Source: Symbiodinium natans
Lineage: Eukaryota; Sar; Dinophyceae; Suessiales; Symbiodiniaceae
NCBI GenBank assembly: GCA_905221605.1
Contig: CAJNDS010000247.1
Location: 23,501 to 87,500, forward strand
Direction: 5' to 3'
Length of the DNA stretch: 64,000 bases
Shown here: positions 45,720 through 55,515 of the stretch, in pieces
Position numbering within the stretch: the stretch's first letter is position 1
How the letters are laid out: each line of letters begins with the position of its first letter
Made by a program: the position numbers and the translations under genes
The notes under the pieces: model-generated
Told to the model about the DNA's origin: nothing
Seen by the model: only the letters and a program-made list of their open reading frames with translations
The model's database searches: none

Positions 45720-48220
45720 ATATATATAGTATATAAAATATAACATATAACATATAATATATAATATATAATGTATTATATATAACATATAACATATAAT
45801 ATATGATATATAATATATAATATACAATATATAATATATAATATATAATATGTTATAAGATATTATATACAATAAATAATATATAATACATAGTACTTCC
45901 GGGAGAACAGTTCTAAAGTTGGTCTGACCGGGTCCTCTTCTCGCAGCCTCGAGGCGAACCTTCTCAAGGAGCTTCCGCCAGCTCTGAAGGATGAGGTGGA
46001 GACTGCAAAAGTACTCCAGCAGGTGCACCACCTTCCATGCACCTTTTTTCGCATTTTGGGCATTTTGGGGGCTTGCGAATCACGGGGGGGGGGGGGACCT
46101 GGGATATGACGAGCCCCGAATAGTAGGATCCTCTGGTCAAGAAGGACCCTAATAAGGTACCTCCTAACATCTTCAGCCCCCATGCGTGTCCCTGGGAGCC
46201 ACGACGGTCCAGCAGACGTGAAGAAAAGCACGAGCACATTGATTTTGGCGTGGCAGAGCAAAGACTAAGGCATGTCAGCCTTGTCCAAGGACGCGGTCAA
46301 GCAGGTCTGCAAGGGTTTCTCGGAATGGAGCAGGCAGATTTCGATCAAGTTGTCATTTTCGCTGCTGTTGAGGCGGAACTGGGTGTTATTTATCATGTTT
46401 GTTTTGCTTGTTTTCCCCTCACTCCTTCCTTGTTCTAGATTCTCAGTGGTGTCTTCTTGACGCGAAGGGGTTTTCCGTTCGTCTCGCTGTTTTTCGCTTC
46501 CTCCATCATATGGTGAGTTCTCCAAATGATGGTCCCTTTTTGAGTACCCTAAAAGGGGCCACCTCATAATAGGTAAGCAGGAGACCATAATTCAGAGAAG
46601 TGACCAGACTTCCCCGATCCGTTATTCTCGTCCCCACTTTCCTCAATCCCACACCACCACCTGCACATCCCTCAGGGAGCCCTTGACCCCTTGGTTAAGG
46701 AATATACCCGCAAAATGCCGTACAAAATGGAACCGGAACATGATTATTGGTGGTATACAGGGCTCTCTGTGCAAGCCACCCACACCCCCACGCCACCAAC
46801 ACCATTCCAGTCTGAGCAGAAGGTGTTTAGGGTTTAGGAGTTTAGGAAAAAGGGCTTAGGGTTTAGGGTGTATATTTGCGGGCTTGAGCCAACAAAACGG
46901 TGCCAGCATGGGCAAAAAAAAACTTGCAGGAGCACCGAGTAGAAGAGCAAATCGCAGTCCAGTGAGGCGTTCGCCCAGCCAAGGTGCAGAATTCCTTGAC
47001 ATCTTGCCGGGCGAACATCTCGTCAACGCTGGAGATGAAGCACCCTCAGTTCGTGGGAACTACCAGTATATGGCAGTTCGTGGGAACTACACCAGTATAT
47101 GGCAGTTCGTGGGAACATGTGGGAACTACCAGTATGTGGCAGTGCATCAAAGCCTCATAGCCGAGGTCGCAACCTGTGCTTGGATCGTCTGCTCGGGGAC
47201 ACTTGACTGACCAAGTCACCCTAATCAGGGTTTAGGGTTTAGGGTTTAGGGTTTAGGGGGGCTTGCAGGGCGGCCTTGGCTCAGAGGGGATGTTATCGAG
47301 GCGGGCGAAGTCTCTTGGAAAAGGGTTTAGGGTTTAGGGTTTTTGCAAGGAGTCCAGTTGCAAAAAGGGTTTTTGCAGAGAGGTCCCAGTAAACCATGCG
47401 CCGAGTGACTTCATGTCAGCCGTGCGGGAGCGGAACAAAAAACCCCTGAACAGCAGCTGCACGAAGCCCCCAGCAACCCGCTCATCTTGAGGACCATCAA
47501 AGTGGAGGATGCCCAGGGCCCGAAGCCCAGTGATGTCTATAAGAACACAGTAATATAGTCGTAGTAGAAATACAATTATATACAACTGTAAGTATATTAA
47601 GCGAGTAATTGTAAACGCTTGCGCGCGCGCCGCCTCGGCATCCGGGCATTTGCGGAGGCACAGAATCCTGTGTCTCCGCCCCTGCCACACCCTGGAGTTG
47701 CTCACCAGGTTTGTGCCGTCTGGTGTGCGATGCCCGCGAGCGATCGCCGTTGTCTGCCGGCCCACGGACAGGAAAGGAGGTTTCTGGGAAGGGCCTCAAC
47801 AAAGGGGAGGGGGGGGGGGTTCCAGAGAAGGGTCTCAGTGGTCCCAGGGAGGTATCAGGGGGTTCCCAGGTGCCAGGGCGTTTTAGAGGGGTCCCAGACT
47901 TTTTGAGCGCCCGGGTGCGACACATTATTTGGGGGTTCGGGGGGAAGGAGCTGCTTGTTCCAAACGCTTCTCGGCAGGAAGCCCAGGCGAATATCATAAT
48001 GTCAAAATAAAGCGATATCTATTTTTTATCTACAAACATATAAATAAAGAAAATCATGGAAACCATGGTAGAGCTGCGCGCACGTGATTGTTTTCGTTGC
48101 AGGGCAGAAATGCGTCGTGGAGGGTGACCCGCCAGTGATCAATGGAGAATGCCTTCTCACAGAGGACAGCTTGTCACACACAGAGTGCAGTTCCGCGCAG
48201 CCATTGCTGAAATTGCTAGA
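41755..48220 (+). CDS. six-TM voltage/cyclic-nucleotide-type cation channel with aberrant pore
   Basis: Resembles the EAG/HCN/CNG superfamily. Inferred exons: possible N-terminus at 41755 to about 41890 (MAPRHVTQKAVVPVQPQQP) and about 42251-42370; 42427-42523 (KLVWDIYVMCWT, start of S1); 42624-42679 (VVLMDAMVLPFQLSFKN); 42791-42867 (FDDFWFWLTTMTFSADAL, S2); 43679-43729 (DILASFNTAIP); 43874 to about 43969 (YLRGWFVLDFVSTVPW, S3); about 44206-44440 (S4 LKFIRIIRLMKMLRAKKL with a basic residue every third position, then S5 IRVLLVVVGICHWNACLF); 44544 to about 44589; 44794-44882 (pore, YIFCFYWTLGVMRTMPAEV); 44970-45056 (S6); 45297-45391 and 45947-46010 (C-linker, LLKELPPALKDEV); 46990-47048 (ILPGEHLVNAGDEAPS) and 48103 to about 48190 (INGECLLTED), the last two resembling a cyclic-nucleotide-binding domain. 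The filter reads TMPAEVTP, with no GYG. Several donors are GC. S3-S4 junction and end are uncertain. An exon with a stop at 48658-48777 may be the tail. Confidence 0.86.
45640..45900. repeat. (ATAT/AATATA)n AT-rich satellite in channel intron
   Basis: About 260 bp of ATATAATATATA-type sequence inside the intron between the two C-linker exons, ending about 50 bp before the next acceptor. Confidence 0.93.
46083..46182. mobile_element. MITE, family 2, copy with poly-G head
   Basis: A G run (46085-46097), then GAGCCCCGAATAGTAGGATC, GAAGGACCCTAATAAGGTAC and CAGCCCCCATG. Same block order as 35296. Confidence 0.72.
46512..46605. mobile_element. MITE, family 3, copy in channel intron
   Basis: CCAAATGATGGTCCCTTTTT near the left end and GACCATAATTCAGAGAAGTG near the right, with GTACCCTAAAAGGGGCCACC between. 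Related to 39931 and 55516. Confidence 0.68.
46669..46770. mobile_element. palindromic MITE, family 1, copy F (diverged)
   Basis: GGGAGCCCTTGACCCCTTGG then TTAAGGAATATACC, and right end GGTATACAGGGCTCTCTG. The central AT core has diverged. Confidence 0.7.
46827..46872 (+). repeat. degenerate telomere-type block
   Basis: TTTAGGGTTTAGGAGTTTAG then AAAAAGGGCTTAGGGTTTAG: about five units with interruptions, in the same intron as three MITEs. Confidence 0.85.
47048..47140 (+). repeat. three-unit tandem repeat at an exon end
   Basis: Units AGTTCGTGGGAACTACCAGT+ATATGGC at 47048-47074 (27 bp), 47075-47103 (29 bp) and 47104-47140 (37 bp). The first begins at the predicted donor of the channel's CNBD-like exon, so the donor context AGTTCGTGGGAAC is present three times. 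Confidence 0.9.
47225..47345 (+). repeat. two short telomere-type blocks
   Basis: About four TTTAGGG units at 47228-47257 and two at 47323-47341, within the putative last intron region of the channel gene. Confidence 0.9.
47346..48100. other. intronic or spacer sequence, G-rich
   Basis: Contains a duplicated GGGTTTTTGCA segment (47333 and 47367), a G run at 47808-47818 and GGTCCCAG/GGTTCCAG-like iterated segments at 47818-47900. No exon recognised. Confidence 0.4.
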
Positions 48221-48229
48221 CCTTGTTGC

Positions 48230-50090
48230 TTACAAAATCCATGGAACAGGAACCGCATCGATCACCCACCACTGTCACAACCACGAGCACCTGCCACGAG
48301 ATTGCACGCAGCGTTGAGTTGTCGCAGATCATTTTTTTGACAGAAAACTACCCATGCTGATCAGGTGAGCTTTACAAGCTAGAGAAGACGAAGTTCTTCG
48401 AAATTGCAGCCCACCATCTGACACTCCTCGCAAATTTATTGTTCATGTCTCAAAAGCTTGTGTTCCGCGGCACAGATGGATGCAACTTGGGAGGGGGGGG
48501 GGGGGGCAGGACAGCCCAGTAATTCCAAGTTTTGCCAGGAAGCCAAAAGAGTTCAAAATGCGACGTCAGCATTCCGGGCCGACTGCGATCAATGTCATCT
48601 ACTCAGTATTTTTCCACGTTGACCACTGACCTGAACCCCAAAAAGCAACATCATGCCGGCACAAGATGCAATGTTTGCAAAAACCGTGGTTGGCGGCATT
48701 GAGGTGGAAGAAGCGACAGACCGGGTCACAACGCCTCATGCCTCGGCTGGCGCAGCAGCTGCAATCTCAGCTGGCTAAGAGTTTTTGGTTTCACGTTCGA
48801 TGAAGCGGCCAAGGCCGCCATAGGGTTTGGGCATGCTTCACATATCCCCACATGGCCTGCGCAACACGCGCGTGTCAAAGTGCCTGGGGCTCGAGGGATG
48901 CTCTCCAGGCGCAAGGCAAGCGCATGTGGTTCCATTTGCAAAAGTCGTTGTAAGTTTCCACAGCTTGTGTTGGTTGTGCATGGCCATGTGGAGCATGCAC
49001 GCAGAACTGCTCTGAACATCAGCTTGAATCCGGATCAGCCCTCTTCCGCAGTCGTCGCATTCTAAAACGTCGTGCAGTATAACCGTACAACATCTTACAA
49101 CGTTAGTTACCACTTGTCGACTTGCTACGGTGGAAGATAGGTTCGCCAGTTGCAAGCAGCCGCGGGTAGTGGGAGATTCTTAAAGCTTTCAGCCTTGAGT
49201 TTGGAACATATAGCACACCGCGGCTTGCAACTGACAGTGCGCACGGCAGAAGTGGCAGGAACAAAGCGATTCTTGCCCAACCATGCTTGTGCTGGCGTGC
49301 AAATCAACAAGTTGAGCCGATTGTCAGGATGTCGGATGTTGAGTTTTATGAAGGGGCAACCTCAGCATCGTTTTGGCAAGCAGCTCACTTGAAACGTGCG
49401 TGTGACAATCACACAGACACAATCATGGCCGACTTTTTCACCATCGCAACTTGATCTTTTGGCTCATTAGAATGAGCCGGCTTACCCGCCATGAATCGAC
49501 GCTGGCAGCTTCAGTTCAACAATGACATGATGATGTAGGTGTAAGGTCCAGGTAGCAGTTTTGTATCAGTCAGCTGTGTTGCCCGATGCCCGGGATGCCG
49601 TTCAACTCGTCATTCTCGGACATGCAGCAGGGACTTGCAATGAATGCGTTTTTACAGCGGTTGTTGATTCCTGACAAAGTAGTGAAGTGAAGCTGTGACA
49701 AAAAGGAGAACGTGTTGTCTTCAGTTGTTCTGCGACTCGGTGCAAGCAGAGAAGCAAAGGATGGTGGCAAGACCCGTTCCGGTTAGAAAGTCAGTGTCGC
49801 AGGCGTTGTTCGATTTCCTTCCCGTCAAGACGGCAGACGGCCAACAGGCCTTCCTTCCTCGGCCTGGAGGCCATCGGAATTGTGCTTTAGGGATTTGGTG
49901 TGTAACATGTCCGACGTCAGCAACTCTCCATGTCCGATTTCAATGATCAAGATATGGTATATAATATATTGTATACAGTTTATCATATATAGTATACATA
50001 GTATGTAGTAGATAATGTATATTAGTAGAATGTGTAGTGCATTTTTGTCTCAAAGACGATCCTTGCACCTCCGAGTCCGAAGGCTCAAGT
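48230..50090. other. no firm gene apart from a possible channel tail exon
   Basis: The + frame 48658-48777 (AQDAMFAKTVVGGIEVEEAT … ISAG, TAA) looks like a C-terminal exon and may end the channel gene. Frames at 48838-49155 (minus) and 49150-49392 (plus) overlap antisense partners and have no motif. A G run lies at 48493-48505 and an AT-rich stretch at 49955-50030. Confidence 0.3.
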
Positions 50091-50136
50091 TCCTTTGTTG
50101 CGCAGCCTGAAGCGGCCAAACGTTTCTCGCTGCATC

Positions 50137-52740
50137 ATGTTTAAGAAGCTTACCAAGTTCCTGGCACTCCTGGCAGCGGTCCATCAGGCCGCTGCGCAGG
50201 AGGAGGGTCTCAAAGCTGATGCTGAGTCAGCTCTGGAGACGGCGCCGGAAGTCGAAGCGACGCCAGTCATTCCACCCACGGTGCCAGTTTCCCCTCCAAA
50301 AGCTGCAAAAGTGTCACCGCCGCCGGCCCCTCCTGTCCAGCCGGTTGTGAGCGCAGCCCGCCGATTGGAAGAGGAAAGGGCGGTGGCAAAAGAGCAGCTC
50401 AACCGCGACTTCTTGGATGCCTGCCGCAAGTTCGACAAGGACACAGTTGAAGCGCTGCTTCGGCAAGGCCGGGCCAAAAAGTAGGGATGGCCCGCTCAAG
50501 AAGAAGCCAGCCACAGTTTCAACAAACAAGGCAACTAGAGAGAAACAAACAGGAACCATGCCGTTGTTTGCAGGTGCAAACATTGATGATGTGCCTCGGC
50601 ACGAATGAAGGTAGGCCGCATGACGTGCATGAAGGCCGCGTGAAGTGACAGATGCCGCATTGTCCTCAGATGTTCGTTGCATGCAGTCGTTCCGGAAGTT
50701 GAGCAAGGTATCAGCGAGTGGGCCGCGCTGGTCCGCGCTCGCAGAGGCTGCCCTGAGCTCAGAGATGCTCGTTCGACTCGCGATGATAGCGCTCGCCAGA
50801 TCTTCGTTCAGCAGCCCCACATGCCTTGGAGGGAATTATTGATCAAGGGGCATTTGTGAAGGCTCCAGGTCAAACCGCCATGCCATGCAATGCCAGTAGC
50901 TGATTACTATTACAGTTTCCCAGGTCCCATGCACTTTCCTCATCTTCCAGTAGGCTTCTTCAACTTTGGGATTGTTGACCCAGGCGGTGAACCGGAACTC
51001 GGACCTGGCATTCTATCTTTTGGGCAAAAGAGCCAGCCCTGATGTGGAAGACAACCGTGGGCGCACTCCTCTTTTCCATGCGGCGACATGGCATCAATCT
51101 ATTGTTAACGGCATGCTGGCTAAGAGCGGTGTCGGGTTCATATGGCTTCGCACGACAAGATGTGCAGATCGTTCGCACAGTGTAAATTGCATATGAGAAT
51201 ACTTATATCTATATATCTATGTAAACGCACACACATTTGTTATATGTTCGGTATTAGTTATGACCTAGTTCAAATTCGACAATAGATTTTGCAATGACAT
51301 ATGATGTATGATGTATGATGTATGATGTATGATGTATGATGTATGATGTATGATGTATGATGTATAATGTATGATGTATGATGTATGATATATGATATAT
51401 GATATATGATGATCACCTGTGGTTATATGATTATATGATTACATGATTATATGATTATATGATGATATGATGATATGATGATATGATGATAGGATGATAT
51501 GATGATATGATGATATGATGATATGATGATATGATGATGTGATGATGTGATGATGTGATGATGTGATGATGTGATGATGTGATGATATGATGATATGATG
51601 ATATGATGATATGTTACAGATTATACTAGAAATACACACGCATATATTTTTGTATGTATATGTACAGTTGTATTTTACATTATATCATTTAACTCATAGT
51701 ATATAGTGTATACGGCATGCTTTATTGGAATCGTTATAGCTAGAAATATAACTATAAATGTAGCTAGAAATATAAATATACATATAAATATAAATATCAG
51801 TATAAACTGAAATACGAGTAGAAATATACGTATCAATATTAATACCAATATCAATATATATATATATGCATATACATATGTGTATTGTTATTCATTTTTC
51901 TTTGCATGCTGTGCATCACCTATTTGTATATGACATTGAAATGTTCTTTGCTATATGTGCTATATATTGATATATATTTCTATATGGCATATCACGCCTT
52001 CTGCTCTGACCGTTTATTCTGTATCTTGTATTCTATACATTTCATACGTTATAAAGTATGGTGATATAACTGAATACTTTTCATGATCTACCGCATCGTT
52101 TAGTTGGAGATGGCGAGTTTGATGTGCAGCTTCAGGTGCGCTACAACCTGGGCAGCGTGGTCACTGAAATGCTCAGGACAGCCAAGAACCTCGGGCCGGG
52201 ACCCATGCGTGATACCGTAATGCTGCAGTTCCGGCACATGGTTTCTCAAGCTCCCACGAACTTCGATTTTTACAGACATTTGCTGTTGGCAGTGCTTCGG
52301 ATGGCGATGGTGTGGACATGCTGACGCGGGCGGTCCCTATCTTACTCAGCTCTGTTGGCTTGTTGCTTGTGAGCGCATCTCCCTGAATTGCATGAGCTCG
52401 ATGAATCGCGGGAACGAATGGAGGGCCCTAATGGCAGTTGCGCATCGAAGGTGTGGCAGGAGCAGACTGACATTGCGAGGATGCTGAAAACAGCTGGTGC
52501 GACGTCCGCTAGAGCAACAAAAGCTGCCTCATGCCCGAACTTAGAGCAGTGCGTTTGATCGTTGCCCCAAACGTACCAAACAAACGCGGTTTTTTTGCTG
52601 CATGTTCTGGCTAGAAGCAGGCTGGTGACTCCAAGAACGCAGAGATCCGGAGGATTTTTGGACACGGCGACGTCATTCCTGCGCCAGCAGTCGCGCCAAC
52701 GCCTGTGGTAACACCAGTGGCGTCGCCTACGCCCCCGTGA
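50137..52740 (+). CDS. secretory-pathway ankyrin-repeat protein with Pro-rich ends
   Basis: Exon 1 (50137-50467) starts MFKKLTKFLALLAAVHQAAA, a clear signal peptide, followed by a Pro/Ala/Val-rich linker and a helix leading to VEALLRQG. A GC-AG intron joins it to 50574 (GANIDD), which completes an ankyrin loop. Next are 50708 to about 50800 (RWSALAEAALSSEMLVRLAM), about 50955-51119 (NRGRTPLFHAATWHQSIVNG), about 52125-52275 (VRYNLGSVVTEMLRTAKNLG), about 52390-52520 (QTDIARMLKTAGATSARATK) and 52621-52740 (GDSKNAEIRRIFGHGDVIPA, then a Pro/Val/Thr-rich tail and TGA). Ankyrin repeats are protein-interaction modules; with a signal peptide the protein is probably lumenal, surface or secreted (inference). 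The 17-nt second exon and the exon at 52.1 kb are the least certain. The start is the first ATG in frame before the hydrophobic core. Confidence 0.82.
51295..51620. repeat. (GATGTAT)n and (GATGATAT)n satellite in ankyrin-gene intron
   Basis: About ten units ATGTATG at 51297-51395, a (TTATATGA)n stretch at 51420-51460, then about 16 units of GATGATAT / GATGATGT to 51613. All lie inside the roughly 1-kb intron between ankyrin exons. Confidence 0.95.
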
Positions 52741-53385
52741 CTTGCTGCAATATCGGAAGATATCAGCAGCATGCGCTGGGAGGGTAGCAGGGTGGGGAGC
52801 TGCAAATATCCACCCGAAGTATGGCAGAGTGGCAAAGTAAGTTTTTCCTGCGGCGCAAAGGTCCCTGTATGCGGGTGCATAGTTGGCTCATGGACTGCTT
52901 GCACCAGGCCTGTCTTCGGCAGCCTTGCTCTTGAAAGAGTGTAGTTGTGTGCATGAACTGGGAAGGAGAATCCGTGTAGAGCTGTGAGAAAGACTGTGAG
53001 AGAGGCTGTGAGAGGTGAATGCCATGAGCCCTTGCAGTAAGAGCTTCCACGTCTTCAACGGAGCTCCTGAGTTGCGGCAGCCGGTACATGCGGGCGCGGA
53101 ACCTCTCGTCCGACTTCTCACTTTTCGTGGACCTGGTGTTGATCTCGAGTTCTATGGTCAGGTCTTGCACTGGGACAACATGTGGAATCCATTCTCATTT
53201 TTGAGACCTGTTTCCGCAGGTCCACGTTTGCGCACGTGTGTGAGTTAGAGAATTCGTGCTTGGATTTCAAGAAAACCTTGCACATCCGTGCACAAAAGTG
53301 CGACACTCATGCCTGGTCGCCTGGAACTGCAACTGTCCCTAAGAGCCAACATGTGCGACCCTTGGCCCTAATAATGGGATTTTTG
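52741..53385. other. no firm gene
   Basis: A minus-strand frame of 135 codons (53170-52763) starts MQDLTIELEINTRSTKSEKS and is protein-like at first, but degenerates and lies antisense just past the ankyrin stop. I leave it unassigned. The + side is probably the ankyrin 3' untranslated region. Confidence 0.3.
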
Positions 53386-53389
53386 GGGT

Positions 53390-53500
53390 TTAAGGTTTAG
53401 GGTATTAAACCCACCCTAAACCCTAAACCCTAAACTCTAAACCCTAAACCCTAATCCCTAAACCCTAAACCCTAAACCCTAAACCCTAAACCCTAAACCC
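53390..53500. repeat. interstitial telomere-type array (CCCTAAA)n
   Basis: A short forward TTTAGGG piece at 53390-53402, then about 12 CCCTAAA units at 53415-53500. Confidence 0.93.
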
Positions 53501-53610
53501 ACAATCGGGACCTGGTCGACTTGTTGTCGTGGGGTAGGGGAAGGGGCACCGCGAAACTTTGCGACTGGCAGGCGCGCCTTTTAATGTGTGCCTGGCTGCG
53601 AGGAGGCCTT

Positions 53611-53670
53611 GGGGTTTAGGGTTTAGGGTTCAGGGTTCAGGGTTCAGGGTTCAGGGTTCAGGGTTCAGGG
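53611..53670 (+). repeat. TTTAGGG to TTCAGGG variant array
   Basis: Three TTTAGGG units followed by about seven perfect TTCAGGG units. The switch is abrupt, so the variant unit expanded locally. Confidence 0.95.
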
Positions 53671-53865
53671 CTGTGAAACGATGCACTCTGATGATCCTTC
53701 CTACGGGTGTGATTTTAAAGGGCTTTGAGTTTTCGGCTTTCGTGTAGAGCCCTGCAAAATGGATTCCTTGTGCAAAGCTTCAAACGGTAGGTTTCGGGGT
53801 CTAAGGTATGGGGTTAACAGGTGACTTTAGGTGTTACTATGGCGGAGCATGTCCTTTTGAAGGAA

Positions 53866-53969
53866 CCCAAAGAGCCCAATACCCCTTAAGTAAGGAATGC
53901 ATCCTTAAGATGGTTCAAAGGTTCTAAGGTTCTATTGTTCACTATTTAAGAGGTCTACAGGGCTCTTCT
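53866..53969. mobile_element. palindromic MITE, family 1, copy G
   Basis: Starts CCCAAAGAGCCCAATACCCC then TTAAGTAAGGAATGCATCC. The right end CTACAGGGCTCTTCTTG is diverged. Confidence 0.8.
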
Positions 53970-54096
53970 TGAATCTGATAGAGCGGGATGCGCTTCATGC
54001 TTCATGGAGGCTTGGTGTCCATGTCAGCTACCTTGGAGCTCTCTCTACCGACATGTTCGGCGAGGCAAGTGCACAGAAAGCATGAAGCAATGGCCA

Positions 54097-54730
54097 GGGT
54101 TTTTAGGGTTTAGGGTTTAGGGTTCAGGCTTCAGGCTTTAGGGTTTAGGGCTTATCGGGGTTTATATGCGCCAGCATAGGCGCCCCCCCCCCCCCCCCCT
54201 CCACCACCCTGTGGTTCATGGTGGGTTTTGGGTTCTCCGCCCCCCGCTGTGGTTCATGGTCTGTGGTTCATGGCTTGAGGGTTTAGGGTGAGGCTGTAGA
54301 GTTCAGGATTTTCACTCTGAGGCCCTTGGTCCATTGGTTCACGGTGGGTTTAGATTTAGGGTTCAAGGTTTGGTGGGTTTACGGTTTCCTCTCTTCATGT
54401 GGTTCATGCTGGGTTTGGTTCAGGGTTAAAGCCAGGTTTCGGGTTTACCCTTCTCCCCCCTCTGGTTCATTGGTGGGTTGAGGTTTTAGGGCTTATGGTT
54501 CAGGGTTTGGGGTTTAGGCTGAGGGTTTGTCTCTCCCCCCCCTGTGGTCCGTGGTGTTTTTAGGGTTAACGGGCAGGGTTTGGGGGGATACCATTGGGGG
54601 AGGTGTCGACTACGCGGAACGCGGGCGCACATAGGGTTTACCGGGTTTATAGGGTTTCGAGGGTTTAGAGTTTAGAGGTTTATAGGGTTTATAGGGTTTA
54701 GGGTCTTGGGGATCCATGCCGCAAGAAACC
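54097..54730. repeat. degenerate telomere-type and TGGTTCATGG repeats
   Basis: A mosaic of TTTAGGG, TTCAGGG, GTTTATAGGG and TGGTTCATGGTGGGTTT-like segments with C runs (for example 54182-54199). It looks like an old decayed telomere-type array. No gene. Confidence 0.8.
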
Positions 54731-55395
54731 CTCAACGGCACCAAGACCTCAAAACCTAAAACCGCAAACCCTTTTTGCCCTGCAAGATCCTCAGCTCCGA
54801 TCACCGTGCAAACAATATAAACCTAAATCCCCAAGCCACGAGACCAACTGAAGCCCTAAACCCGAAACCCTGGGCGCTTCACAGAGAAACCTCGAGACAG
54901 TGTCTACATCGCCTGGCTTGTCCCAGTGTGAGCGATTACACCCCACAAACCCAACCAGTAGCCCAGAAAGCCTACCCTTTCTAGGGGGCTTCTTGCTCTG
55001 ATTTCATCTGATTTCCTTACATATCCCCTTAAACAGGAAGGTTGTTTGGGCCAGAGGTGAACCCTACTTGCCAGGAGCTGTATAAAACGCTGGACGCCGA
55101 GCAGGTCGACCTTACCCTAGCCCGGGCCTCTGTGGACTCCAAGTTAGGGTTTAGGGTTTAGGGTTTGGGGTTTGGAGTTTAGGGTTTAGAGGGTTAAATA
55201 CCGCCTGAAATACCATTTACAGGAACCCTAGATTCCCATCATCATGGTGCACTTCTCTAGGCCTTATAAGTAAGGTCCAGGTAGGCTTTAGGCTTTTGCG
55301 GCTTTGAGGTGCGCTTGCCTAGGGTTAGGAAGCTCGCATAAAGACACTGCGCACGACAAGATTGCGCGAGTCGCACATGTCGGGGAGGTTGCATG
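54731..55395. other. no gene; scattered telomere-type remnants
   Basis: Isolated CCCTAAACCC and a TTTAGGG block at 55144-55187. Otherwise unassigned. Confidence 0.45.
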
Positions 55396-55507
55396 CCCAA
55401 AGAGCCCCATACCACTTAAAATAGGGAATAGACCTTAAGTCACATTAAGGCTCGCTATATGATTTAAGGCATATTCCTTTTAATTGAGGGGTATTGGGCT
55501 CTTTGGG
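55396..55507. mobile_element. palindromic MITE, family 1, copy H
   Basis: Starts CCCAAAGAGCCCCATACC and ends GGTATTGGGCTCTTTGGG, 112 bp, with the mirrored TTAAGTCACATTAAGG/ATGATTTAAGG core. Confidence 0.9.
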
Positions 55508-55515
55508 TGCAAACC

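Noticed and set aside
14255-48220. One sperm-type NHE-plus-cyclic-nucleotide fusion gene joining the exchanger and the channel
   Set aside because: The two parts are 24 kb apart with complete MORN and PPR genes between them, and the channel has its own S5-pore-S6.
50076-50092. GGCTCAAG upstream of the ankyrin start, resembling the 3' end of the dinoflagellate spliced leader
   Set aside because: Only eight bases match, the TTTT part of the leader is absent, and the gene has introns, so a retroposed cDNA is unlikely.
51295-51620. CRISPR-like array
   Set aside because: Units are 7-8 bp simple repeats with no unique spacers in an intron.
52763-53170. 135-codon minus frame as a gene
   Set aside because: It has an initial charged stretch but no motif and no supporting exons, and lies antisense to the ankyrin 3' region.
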